DNA from: a bacterium HR30 | GTDB lineage: Bacteria > Desulfobacterota > Binatia > HRBIN30 | Reading direction: 5' to 3' | Length of the DNA: 55,766 nucleotides | Assembly: GCA_002898795.1 (NCBI GenBank) | Contig: BEIG01000005.1 | Span: 1-55,766, forward strand | Shown: positions 48,305 to 55,766 of the stretch, in pieces | Layout of the letters: each line of letters begins with the position of its first letter | How positions within the stretch are numbered: the stretch's first letter is position 1 | Program-made: the position numbers and the translations under genes | The notes under the pieces: model-generated | The model's database searches: none | The model's input: the letters and a program-made list of their open reading frames with translations, nothing else | What the model was told of the DNA's origin: nothing

Positions 48305-49699
48305 TTACGCACTGCCAGACCGGGCCTGCTTCCCTGATTGTGCCAGCCTACGCCGTTCCATTTGCAGCGCGCGCTCGACACAAGCGCGAAACTCTCGGTG
48401 CCAGTTTGTCACCGTGCCCGCTTGCTTCAGATAGGCGTCGAGCCCCATGAGCGCGCGGACCAAAAACACGCGATGGCCTGGGTCCTTAAAAATACGGTGT
48501 TCAATGGCAATTTTTGCGATCTCGATGCCCCGCTCCACGGTGTTGTAATCGCGCGGGTGATAGGGCCGGTCCACCAGTAAAGGTTCGAAGATAATCTTCA
48601 TGATTTGCACCATTGGTTCAGGGTTTTGATCTGGATCCAGAAAGTCCAGGGTGAGAAAGCAGCGGTGCATGGTGGCAGTGTCGTCCCGCAGCAGGGCGTC
48701 GGCCAATTCCAAATAGGCCTTGCGAATGGATTCCGGAAAGACGCGGATAGAGCCGAAGTCGAGAATGGCGAGCTTTGGATGAAAGGTAACCAAGTAGTTG
48801 CCAGGGTTCGGATCAGTGTGCAGCGTTCCGTACTCGAAGATTTGTCGCCAAACGACACGAAAGTACTTCTTGGCAACCCAGTCCTTCAATTCCTGATCGA
48901 CGCCTGGCGCGAGCACACTGGCCAAAGGGTATCCCTCCACATACTCCATGGTGAGCACACGTCGTGACGTGAGCTCGGGATAAACTTTCGGGATGATCAC
49001 CTCGGGGTCGTCGGCGAACATCTCCCGAAAGCGTTCGATGTTGCTCGCTTCGTGGAGATAGTCGAGTTCCTCGTAAAGCCGATCCTGGAGTTCGCGGTAG
49101 ACGTCGGAAGGATCGACGCGCTGGCGCATAACGTCGCGCGCAATGAGGGTGAAAACGTTGAGCAGGGCCTTGATGTTCTGGAGGTCTTGTTTGACCGTAT
49201 CTTCGACCCCTGGATACTGGACCTTGACGACAACTTCTTCGCCGGATTTGAGCCGCGCCCGATGCACTTGCCCGAGCGAAGCGGCAGCGAAGGCATCGGG
49301 GTCGAACCAGGCGTAAAGTTGTTCCGGCGGCTTGCCCAGCTCGCGCCGGATTTGCTCCCGGATGAGCTCGTAGTCCATCGGTGGCACTTGCGATTGCACC
49401 GAAGACAATACGCTCAACACCTCGGCGGGAAGGATGTCATCGCGCATCGACAGCATTTGCACGAGCTTGGTAAAGGCCCCGCGCAGCTCTTGCGAGCGCT
49501 CGACGATGCGCATGGCGTTTTTGATGTGTGTCTCCAGCAGGGCCTTTTCCCGCTCCCCGGCCGACTGAAAGGGCGCGCGAATTGCGTTCCAGAGATAGCT
49601 GGTACCGACCGAGGTCGCGAGCTCGCCAACCTTCAGCACCCGCCGCGCGCGGCCGCTGGTGATTTTCGTGCTTTTCTTTTTCGGCTCGTTGCCACCCAT
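48305..49699 (-). CDS. ABC1/UbiB-family atypical kinase
   Basis: This 464-aa protein of the ABC1/ADCK/UbiB family has the Ala-rich loop AAASLGQVHRA (138-148), lysine K159 in VVVKVQYPG, the catalytic loop HTDPNPGNYL and the metal motif ILDFGSIR. The normally invariant KxGQ motif reads KLVQ (78-81), with Val replacing Gly. Members support ubiquinone or other isoprenoid-lipid metabolism. It stands alone between two gene-poor gaps. Confidence 0.9.
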   Translation of the reverse strand: MGGNEPKKKSTKITSGRARRVLKVGELATSVGTSYLWNAIRAPFQSAGEREKALLETHIKNAMRIVERSQELRGAFTKLVQMLSMRDDILPAEVLSVLSSVQSQVPPMDYELIREQIRRELGKPPEQLYAWFDPDAFAAASLGQVHRARLKSGEEVVVKVQYPGVEDTVKQDLQNIKALLNVFTLIARDVMRQRVDPSDVYRELQDRLYEELDYLHEASNIERFREMFADDPEVIIPKVYPELTSRRVLTMEYVEGYPLASVLAPGVDQELKDWVAKKYFRVVWRQIFEYGTLHTDPNPGNYLVTFHPKLAILDFGSIRVFPESIRKAYLELADALLRDDTATMHRCFLTLDFLDPDQNPEPMVQIMKIIFEPLLVDRPYHPRDYNTVERGIEIAKIAIEHRIFKDPGHRVFLVRALMGLDAYLKQAGTVTNWHREFRACVERALQMERRRLAQSGKQARSGSA

Positions 49700-50521
49700 G
49701 GGAACTCAGCTTTGCAAACAACGCTGCAGGCGGAAAGACCACAGTGACGTCGCTCGGGGCTTTTCTTGCGAGATGGGCGGCACGTACTCCCCGGTGGCGA
49801 ACCACGACGCAGCTCAAAATGTCTGTGGGGACGCCTCAATGCGGCGCGAGGTGCGACCCTAATGGATGGGAGCAGCAGCGAAAAATCCTGCCTGGCAGGC
49901 CCCCAAGGTGCAGCGCGGCCCCAGCCGGGAGTGTCGCGGTAAAACGGCGATGGCATCGGTAGTTCTGTTCGGAACTCCGGCCGTTACCCTGAAGGAGAGC
50001 ACAAACCAAGTTGCGCAAAGGTGCAGGGTGCTAGCGGCAGGTTCCCGTGGCCCGAGCCATGGAAACCACGGGTGGTTGGTGACTTGCGCCACCAAGACGG
50101 TCTTCCACGAACCCAAACTTTCCGTCAGCGTCAACGGGTGACGGTCGCTGTGCCCCCCGAGCCGGCAGTGCAGCGGCACTACTGGACACAGGCTATTCGC
50201 CCGTTGCCTTCCGCACCTGTGGTCGGTAACGGTTGGAGCGCGACGAAACGCGCTAGGCGGTCTCGGCCAAGTGCGCGGCTTTCCCAACCCGTTCCGGGGT
50301 GCACCCAGCCGGAAAAAGAGGCTCAGCGACTCTGCGAGACTTCGGCACTGGTGGCTTCCCCGACGGAGGCGGCCTGCCAATCGGGCGGTCTCATGGACCA
50401 ACACGTGTGGTGGCAGGAGGGGCAGTTGGCGCGCCAGTGCGGAAGTGAGGGTTGACCTCCTGGGGCAGAGCCCCTAGGCTGCGGCCCGCACTGTCAAGCC
50501 TGCTGGGAAGAGGAGAAGTCG
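49700..50521. other. Gene-poor stretch of about 0.8 kb
   Basis: Open frames on both strands (for example 49859-50404 minus and 50021-50455 plus) lack motifs or convincing starts. No tRNA, repeat or transposase is seen. The right end must hold the promoter of the DsbA-like gene. Confidence 0.5.
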
Positions 50522-51523
50522 ATGAAGACCTTCTGGCTGTTTGCATGCGCGCTGGCGCTAATGATCCCGCGATCGAGCCCTGGTGCGGACGAGGTCGTGG
50601 CGACCGTGGGCGAGCGCAAGATCACTCGCGCCGAGTTGGAAAAGCACGTCAAGCCGAAACTGGTTCAACTGGAGAACCAGCGCTTCCAGGTGCTGCAAGA
50701 AGGTCTCGAGGAACTCGTCGCCGACGAGCTGTACCGGCGGGAAGCGACGGCGCGGGGTATCTCCGTGGAGCAGTTGGTGAAACAGGAGATCGAGAGCAAA
50801 GTGACCGATCCCACGCAGGAAGAAATCCAAAAGTTGTATGACGACAACAAGGAAGACTTAGAAGGCCAGTCCCTTGAGGAGCTTCGGCCGCAGTTGATTC
50901 AGTATTTGAAACAGCAGAGGCTGGGAGAGCGGCACCAGCAATTTCTCGGCGAGCTGCGGAAAAAGTACAAAGCGACGGTGGCCTTGAAGCCTCCTGTGGT
51001 GGAGGTGGGTGACGGAGGGAGGCCAGCACGGGGGCCGGCATCAGCGCCGGTGACCATCATTGCTTTCTCGGATTACGAATGCCCCTTTTGCAAGCGAGCT
51101 TCGGCAACGATTGCCCAGGTGCTGCGCCACTATGGGGATAAAGTTCGGTTTGTCCACCGCGACTTTCCGCTGAGTTTTCACCAACACGCCCGGCTTGCTG
51201 CTGAAGCAGCGGCCTGCGCACAGGCTCAAGGCAAGTTTTGGGAGTACCATGACCGCTTGTGGACCGCGGACGACTTATCGGAATCGGGGCTCAAGAAAGT
51301 TGCGAAGGACACGGGGTTAGACGAAGCGAAGTTTACGGAGTGCCTCGCAAAGAAGCCGCACTCTGCGGCGATCGATCGTGACATCGAAGAGGGCACGGCT
51401 GCGGGGGTGAGCGGAACACCCGCGTTTTTTGTCAACGGGCGGATGCTTTCGGGAGCCCAACCCTTCGAGGCTTTTAAGCAGCTTATCGATGATGAGTTGA
51501 AGCGCGGGGAAAAGAAAAGCTGA
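50522..51523 (+). CDS. Exported SurA-like/DsbA-type thiol protein
   Basis: This 333-aa protein joins a helical SurA/PpiC-like N-terminal region (about residues 22-150) to a DsbA-type thioredoxin domain. The latter has active site CPFC (187-190) in FSDYECPFCKR and a cis-Pro in GVSGTPAFFVNG. A signal peptide is present (LFACALALMIPRSSPG). It is likely a periplasmic disulfide oxidase or isomerase with a built-in substrate-binding arm. AGGAGAAG precedes the ATG. The LolA-like gene follows 49 bp later. Confidence 0.9.
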   Translation: MKTFWLFACALALMIPRSSPGADEVVATVGERKITRAELEKHVKPKLVQLENQRFQVLQEGLEELVADELYRREATARGISVEQLVKQEIESKVTDPTQEEIQKLYDDNKEDLEGQSLEELRPQLIQYLKQQRLGERHQQFLGELRKKYKATVALKPPVVEVGDGGRPARGPASAPVTIIAFSDYECPFCKRASATIAQVLRHYGDKVRFVHRDFPLSFHQHARLAAEAAACAQAQGKFWEYHDRLWTADDLSESGLKKVAKDTGLDEAKFTECLAKKPHSAAIDRDIEEGTAAGVSGTPAFFVNGRMLSGAQPFEAFKQLIDDELKRGEKKS

Positions 51524-51572
51524 GCCCGCACGGCGCCAAGGGGTCGATTGGCTGTAACGGAGGAGGAGAGTG

Positions 51573-52340
51573 ATGAAGCTTAGGGCGGGCGTTGTGCTCT
51601 TCATCTTGCTCGCGAAGGCAGCGGCCTGGGCCGCCTCCGCAGAAGAGTCGCTGTACCGACGGGCGGTAGCCAACGTCATAGGGGCACGCTTCGAGGCTTC
51701 GGGAACGCTAGAAGTTGCCCAGGGAAAGCAGGTGAAGGTTGTCCTGCGCCACGTCGTTTCCGATGGTCGGCGGACCTGGATCGAGGCAATCCAACCTGCG
51801 GAACTGCGCGGCCAGCGGTGGCTCATTGTGGATCGCGACGGAGGGCCGGACAAGATTTGGCATTTCGACCCCAAGACGCGAAAGGTCGCGGAACTCCCCG
51901 AGGAGCAGTGGAGGCAGCCGTGGTTGGGCAGTAACCTCGTGTTGGCGGATCTTCTACTCCCCGACGCGGACGGATACACGTTCGAGCTGGGAGGAGAGGA
52001 GAACGTCGGTGGCGAGACGTTCACTGTGATCCGTCTCGCCCCCAAGCAAAAGGAGAAGGACCGTTACGGAGTGCGCGTGTACTCGATCGACCCGCGCACT
52101 CCTCGTTTGGCTCGCGGTTTGTTTTTCGACCAACAAGGCAGAGCCGTGGCGCGGTGGGTGGTGGAGCGCACCGAACAGCGCGGCAGTGAGTGGTTTCCGG
52201 CGCAGCAAAGGTTTATCGACCTCGCAACCCAGAAGAGTTCCGTTTTCACCCTAGTGGATTTCAAGTACGGGGCGCCAACGGGCACGCAGGAATTCGAGCC
52301 CTCGGGTTTGAGCGCAAGCCCGACGCCAAGGAAGCAGTGA
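51573..52340 (+). CDS. LolA-like outer-membrane lipoprotein-sorting protein
   Basis: This 255-aa exported protein has a signal peptide (AGVVLFILLAKAAAWAA) and the LolA-like fold of the 'outer membrane lipoprotein-sorting' family. Visible blocks are ERW-like GQRWLIVDRDG, KIWHFDPKTRKV, SNLVLADLLLPDAD and DPRTPRLARGLFFDQQG. It may carry lipids or lipoproteins across the periplasm. GGAGGAGGAG precedes the ATG at 51573; a GTG one codon earlier is possible. It is convergent with the LapAB gene. Confidence 0.85.
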   Translation: MKLRAGVVLFILLAKAAAWAASAEESLYRRAVANVIGARFEASGTLEVAQGKQVKVVLRHVVSDGRRTWIEAIQPAELRGQRWLIVDRDGGPDKIWHFDPKTRKVAELPEEQWRQPWLGSNLVLADLLLPDADGYTFELGGEENVGGETFTVIRLAPKQKEKDRYGVRVYSIDPRTPRLARGLFFDQQGRAVARWVVERTEQRGSEWFPAQQRFIDLATQKSSVFTLVDFKYGAPTGTQEFEPSGLSASPTPRKQ

Positions 52341-52360
52341 ATAGCTCTTTGGTGGGCCGT

Positions 52361-53644
52361 CTAACTTGCGCCAATTTCGATGCGAGCGCGGAACGTGTCC
52401 CACCCGTGGCATTTGGGGCAAACGCCGATCCAGTCTGCGGACAAGTGCTCGCACTTTTGGCAGCGGTAAAGCGGTAGCTCGCGGCAAGCGCGGGCGAATG
52501 CCTGGAGGGATTGCTCCACCTGCCCGCGCAAGCGGTGGACTTCTGCCCAAAGACGATCAAAGTCGGGGATGACCGAGGCCGGAGTTTGTACGGCCTCGAG
52601 CTCACGGGCTGCCTGTTCCGCATTGCGATCGGCAAGAAATGTTTCTGCCATCCATACGTGCACGGCATCCGCGTGGACCGTGTCGCGCAACTTGGAAAGG
52701 AGGCTCCGCAGTCGTTCGCGGTGTTTGGGCTCGGTGGCGATACGGAGCAATCGATCGACAAACACACTGCGAGCGTGCTGCCGAAGGCCACGTTCCCACG
52801 CCGCCGAAGCATCGGCAACGCGGTGCGCGGCGGCGAGTTCGTCACCCAACGCAACGTACACCGGAGCCGGCACGCGCCGCGCCGAGGCCAAGTTTTCCAG
52901 CGCTCGCAGTCGCTCCTGCGGATCGCTGAGATGAACGGCCGTCTGATACCGAAGACAGAACAACGTCTCTTGTTCCTTTTGGGCAACTTCCGGATCGGGC
53001 AGTAACGGAATCAGCGCCTCTTGCACTTGTGCCGCTGCACCCCAGCGCTCGCCATCGATGTAAGCATCGCGCAAGGCCCGTAGCGCCTGTGGCGCTCGCG
53101 GGTAGAGCGCGCGCAAACGCTCGAGAACTTCGATGCGGGCTCCTACCTCGCCGAGTTCTCGGTGCAGATCGGCCAAGGCCAGCAAGACTTCGGGGTGGGT
53201 GTGGTACTGAGTCGCAGCGTCAAAAAGAACCCCCCGTGCGCGATGGAGCTCACCGGTGGCTTTGAAGGATGCAGCCAGCAAGAGGGCTGCGTAAGGGTCG
53301 TCCGGCCTCCGCTGCCACACCTTGTGCAGCAATGCGCGGGCACGAGCAATTTCGCCACTCCACAGCAGTTTGCTGCCGCTTTCCTCCCACTCGTCCACCC
53401 GCGAGGCGCGCCGTTCGCGGCGTCCACTGCGCCAGGTAGTCCAGGCGCGAAGGCCGGCTTGCACACTGCCGACGACAAAGGCCACGAGAACCCCAGCGAC
53501 GAACGCTCCGCCTACCAGCGCGCCAGTGTTCCAACGCATGGCCAGGTCGGGAGCTAGGTGGAAGGTGGTCGTTTCGTTGTTCAGGAAGACGAGGTACAGA
53601 ACCAAGGCTACCAACAGTAAGCTGACAACAACCGCGCGCCTCAC
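52361..53644 (-). CDS. LapA-LapB fusion protein (envelope LPS regulator-like, TPR with rubredoxin-type zinc domain)
   Basis: This 427-aa protein opens with two membrane helices in LapA/DUF1049 style (VSLLLVALVLYLVFLNN, then GALVGGAFVAGVLVAFVVG). It continues as a TPR array (about 90-385) and ends in a rubredoxin-like zinc module, YRCQKCEHLSADWIGVCPKC (C395, C398, C409, C412), as in LapB/YciM. In E. coli, LapA and LapB are separate neighbouring proteins that control LpxC turnover and LPS assembly. Here they are one chain. The GTG start at 53644 has AGGAG upstream and lies 12 bp after rsfS. Confidence 0.85.
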   Translation of the reverse strand: MRRAVVVSLLLVALVLYLVFLNNETTTFHLAPDLAMRWNTGALVGGAFVAGVLVAFVVGSVQAGLRAWTTWRSGRRERRASRVDEWEESGSKLLWSGEIARARALLHKVWQRRPDDPYAALLLAASFKATGELHRARGVLFDAATQYHTHPEVLLALADLHRELGEVGARIEVLERLRALYPRAPQALRALRDAYIDGERWGAAAQVQEALIPLLPDPEVAQKEQETLFCLRYQTAVHLSDPQERLRALENLASARRVPAPVYVALGDELAAAHRVADASAAWERGLRQHARSVFVDRLLRIATEPKHRERLRSLLSKLRDTVHADAVHVWMAETFLADRNAEQAARELEAVQTPASVIPDFDRLWAEVHRLRGQVEQSLQAFARACRELPLYRCQKCEHLSADWIGVCPKCHGWDTFRARIEIGAS

Positions 53645-53656
53645 CGTACCGTCTCC

Positions 53657-54052
53657 TCATCTCTCGCTGCTGGCTGCCTGTCGGGCCTGACTTTCGTAAG
53701 GCTCCGGCAGGCGAACTCGCGGTGCCTTGGCCCACAGCCGTTCGAGGTCGTAAAATTCCCGTACGGGTTCGAAAAAGATGTGCACCACCACGTCGCCGAA
53801 GTCCTCCACGACCCAGTGCCCGTGCCGGTAGCCTTCGATGGCAAGGGGCTTTTGTCCGGCACGATGCATCGCCTCTTCGATCGCTTGGGAGATGGCTTGA
53901 ACCTGCGTATCGGAGCGGCCACTGCAGAGCAGAAAATAGTCGGCCAGTGAGGTCAGTTCGCTCACGTCGAGCAGCACCAAATCGTAAGCTTTCTTCTCCA
54001 GGGCAGCTTTGACGCAGACAAGAGCAGCTTCGCGTGCTGACATCTTTTTCAC
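53657..54052 (-). CDS. rsfS: Ribosomal silencing factor RsfS
   Basis: This 131-aa protein binds uL14 and blocks joining of ribosomal subunits under starvation. Family motifs are LVLLDVSELTSLADYFLLCSG and GHWVVEDFGDVVVHIF. The GTG at 54052 overlaps the nadD stop as GTGA; an ATG three codons later (54043) is an alternative start. The nadD-rsfS order is common in bacteria. Confidence 0.95.
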   Translation of the reverse strand: MKKMSAREAALVCVKAALEKKAYDLVLLDVSELTSLADYFLLCSGRSDTQVQAISQAIEEAMHRAGQKPLAIEGYRHGHWVVEDFGDVVVHIFFEPVREFYDLERLWAKAPRVRLPEPYESQARQAASSER

Positions 54053-54747
54053 GATGCGCCAGACCTCCGTCGATAGATTTGGTGCCGATCGATGTATCGT
54101 CCCACGGAAGCTGGGACGAGGTAGCGGATCGAATGCCCGTGCTGCAATTTGCGGCGGATTGCCGTCGCCGATACGTCAAAGCCCGTGACGGGTTGAAAAA
54201 TCACCCTGTGTCCAGATCGGTGAATCAGCTCCAAGCCGTTGGCCGCATACCAGAAGGCCCGACGAGTGACAACCGGCAACAGCCGCGGGAGTGGAACCAC
54301 TGGGGTGCCAGGGCGCGACACAACCACGAAATGGGCGAGTTCGAACAAGCTTTCGAACTCTTTCCAAGTGTGAATCTCGGAAAACGCGTCGGTACCGAGA
54401 ATGAAGTAGAGTTGCCACCGAGGAAAGCGTTGACGTAGTTCCCTCAAAGTATCGATCGAGTACGAACGCCCTCCACGGCGAAGCTCGATGTCCGAAGCGC
54501 GGAAAAACGGATTGCCAGCAACGGCCAGTCGCACCATTTCAAGTCGTTGTTGCGGTGTCGCCAGTTGGTGCCCCCGTTTATGTGGAGGCAGAGCGGCAGG
54601 GATGAACAGGATGCGGTCGAGACCTTGCGCCTCCCGAACTTCTTCCGCTGCCCGCAGGTGCCCCATGTGGATGGGATTGAAGCTTCCGCCGAATAGCCCC
54701 ACCCGCAACGTCTGGTCACCACCCTTGCACTCGCCTGCCCGTTTCAC
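54049..54747 (-). CDS. nadD: Nicotinate-nucleotide adenylyltransferase NadD
   Basis: This 232-aa enzyme converts nicotinate mononucleotide and ATP to deamido-NAD. The nucleotidyltransferase motifs GLFGGSFNPIHMGHL (HxGH) and the C-terminal DVSATAIRRKL are present, plus FILGTDAFSEI. The GTG start at 54747 overlaps the proA stop (GTGA), mirroring the nadD-rsfS junction. The first 13 residues are dispensable-looking, so a TTG at 54708 is possible. Confidence 0.95.
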   Translation of the reverse strand: MKRAGECKGGDQTLRVGLFGGSFNPIHMGHLRAAEEVREAQGLDRILFIPAALPPHKRGHQLATPQQRLEMVRLAVAGNPFFRASDIELRRGGRSYSIDTLRELRQRFPRWQLYFILGTDAFSEIHTWKEFESLFELAHFVVVSRPGTPVVPLPRLLPVVTRRAFWYAANGLELIHRSGHRVIFQPVTGFDVSATAIRRKLQHGHSIRYLVPASVGRYIDRHQIYRRRSGAS

Positions 54748-55766
54748 GTGCGAATTTGCCCGTTGCCGGAGATCACGTACTTGTAGGTCGTTAACTCCTT
54801 CAAACCCATGGGCCCCCGCGCGTGTAACCGGTTAGTCGAGATGCCCACCTCGGCCCCAAAGCCGAATTCGTAGCCATCGGTAAAGCGGGTAGAAGCGTTC
54901 ACATACACCGCAGCCGAGTCCACCTCGCGCTGAAATCTGCGGGCGTGCTCGTAGTGGTCGGTGACGATAGCGTCGGAGTGACCAGTCCCGTACGTATTGA
55001 TGAACGCAATGGCTTCGTCGAGCGATGACACGACTTTCACGGACAAAATGAGATCAAGGTACTCCGTTCGCCAATCCTCTTCTGTCGCAGCACGCACGTG
55101 AGGCACGATGCTCCGAGTGCGCTCGCAGCCCCGAATTTCTACGTTTGCCGCTTCTAGACGACGGATCATCGCGGGTAAAAAGTTTGCGGCCACGCGTTCG
55201 TGTACCAACATGGTCTCCATCGCGTTGCACACGCCTGGGCGCTGCACCTTTGCATTGAAACAGATCTCCTCTGCCATCTGGAGATTGGCAAACTCGTCGA
55301 CATAGGTGTGACAAACCCCAGCGTAATGCTGAATCACGGGGATCCGAGACATCTCGGTAATGGCACGGATCAGGCTTTCCCCGCCTCTGGGGACGATCAC
55401 ATCCACGTACTCGGTTTGCTGCAATAATGCGTGTACCGCTTCCCGTTCCGTAGTCGGAAGCAACTGTACGGCGTCCGCGGGCAAACCTTGTGTTTCTAAA
55501 ACGCGTGCAAAGATTCGGGCGAGTTCGCGATTGGTGTTCCAGGCCTCGCTTCCCCCTTTCAAAATCACCGCGTTACCCGACTTGAGGCAAAGCGAGCCGG
55601 CATCCACAGTGACTCCGGGGCGCGATTCGTAAATAATCCCCACCACCCCGATCGGAATGCGCACTTGCGCGATCTCTAACCCATTCGGCCGGCGCCAACA
55701 GGCTATGGTTTCGCCAACTGGATCGGGCAGGGTAGAGACTACTTCCACACCGCGAGCGAGCGCTTC
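54744..55766 (-). CDS. proA: Gamma-glutamyl phosphate reductase ProA (5' end beyond window)
   Basis: This enzyme performs the second step of proline synthesis, NADPH reduction of glutamyl-5-phosphate. The frame is open to the window edge, giving 340 codons of the roughly 415 expected, so the N-terminus is missing. Typical blocks are IPIGVVGIIYESRPGVTVDAG, SLCLKSGNAVILKGG, the catalytic Cys in RPGVCNAMET, and ARGPMGLKELTTYKYV. It is the visible start of the proA-nadD-rsfS-lapAB operon. Confidence 0.97.
   Translation of the reverse strand, partial: EALARGVEVVSTLPDPVGETIACWRRPNGLEIAQVRIPIGVVGIIYESRPGVTVDAGSLCLKSGNAVILKGGSEAWNTNRELARIFARVLETQGLPADAVQLLPTTEREAVHALLQQTEYVDVIVPRGGESLIRAITEMSRIPVIQHYAGVCHTYVDEFANLQMAEEICFNAKVQRPGVCNAMETMLVHERVAANFLPAMIRRLEAANVEIRGCERTRSIVPHVRAATEEDWRTEYLDLILSVKVVSSLDEAIAFINTYGTGHSDAIVTDHYEHARRFQREVDSAAVYVNASTRFTDGYEFGFGAEVGISTNRLHARGPMGLKELTTYKYVISGNGQIRT

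Overview
The window looks like a chromosomal segment of a GC-rich, Gram-negative, lipid-catabolising bacterium. Evidence for an outer membrane includes an OprB-type porin, three further likely outer-membrane barrels, a TlpA thioredoxin, a LolA-like protein and a LapA/LapB-type protein. Two secreted proteins carry a DCDGD-type EF-hand (dockerin-like) pair and two carry Pro/Thr 'PTPT' linkers. Together with several acyl-CoA dehydrogenases and a biotin-dependent acyl-CoA carboxylase, this recalls uncultured lineages once filed under Deltaproteobacteria, such as Binatota. That placement is inference; no rRNA is present. I found no tRNA, CRISPR array, intact insertion sequence or prophage.

Layout. 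(1) 0.2-2.2 kb: groES-groEL with a clear terminator. (2) 2.4-7.2 kb, minus strand: a metal (Zn/Mn) uptake operon reading Cys/His-containing small protein, outer-membrane barrel, substrate-binding protein, ATPase, permease. (3) 7.3-13.3 kb: a degenerate receiver protein, a heme-motif DUF3365 protein coupled to a CorC-type CBS protein, an outer-membrane protein overlapping a TlpA thioredoxin, and a divergent RegB/RegA redox two-component system. (4) 13.3-21.4 kb, minus strand: acyl-CoA dehydrogenase, carboxyltransferase, biotin carboxylase and enoyl-CoA hydratase, resembling leucine/isovalerate (Liu) or acyclic-terpene (Atu) degradation. An OprB-like porin and an AurF-type diiron oxygenase follow on the same strand. 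A second, ACAD10/11-like dehydrogenase (21.6-22.9 kb) diverges from this set. (5) 23.2-32.6 kb, an accessory region: chrA, a fragment of a glycoside-hydrolase tail, about 1 kb without genes, a secreted EF-hand protein, an 1131-aa Cys-rich repeat protein ending in a metzincin-like zinc motif, another gene-poor kilobase, and an intact glycoside-hydrolase lipoprotein whose tail matches the fragment.

(6) 32.9-39.6 kb: ROK sugar kinase coupled to a GT87-like glycosyltransferase, a PEBP-family protein, an SRPBCC-epimerase fusion, a stand-alone archaeo-eukaryotic-type primase and a MaoC hydratase. (7) 39.7-49.7 kb: DUF3604 and HupE/UreJ-2 genes, a divergent coiled-coil barrel protein of unknown function, a parvulin-type isomerase coupled to an AidB-like dehydrogenase, a DoxX protein with a flavin reductase, and an ABC1/UbiB-type kinase with an altered KxGQ motif. 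(8) 50.5-55.8 kb: a SurA-like/DsbA thiol protein and a LolA-like protein, facing a tightly packed operon proA-nadD-rsfS-lapAB in which LapA and LapB are fused.

The main themes are envelope biogenesis and redox control, metal uptake, and acyl-CoA catabolism. The most unusual items are the Cys-repeat metalloprotease, the lone primase, the LapA-LapB fusion, the duplicated glycoside-hydrolase tail and the uncharacterised coiled-coil barrel next to HupE/DUF3604. I saw no defence system or other clearly new multi-gene system.
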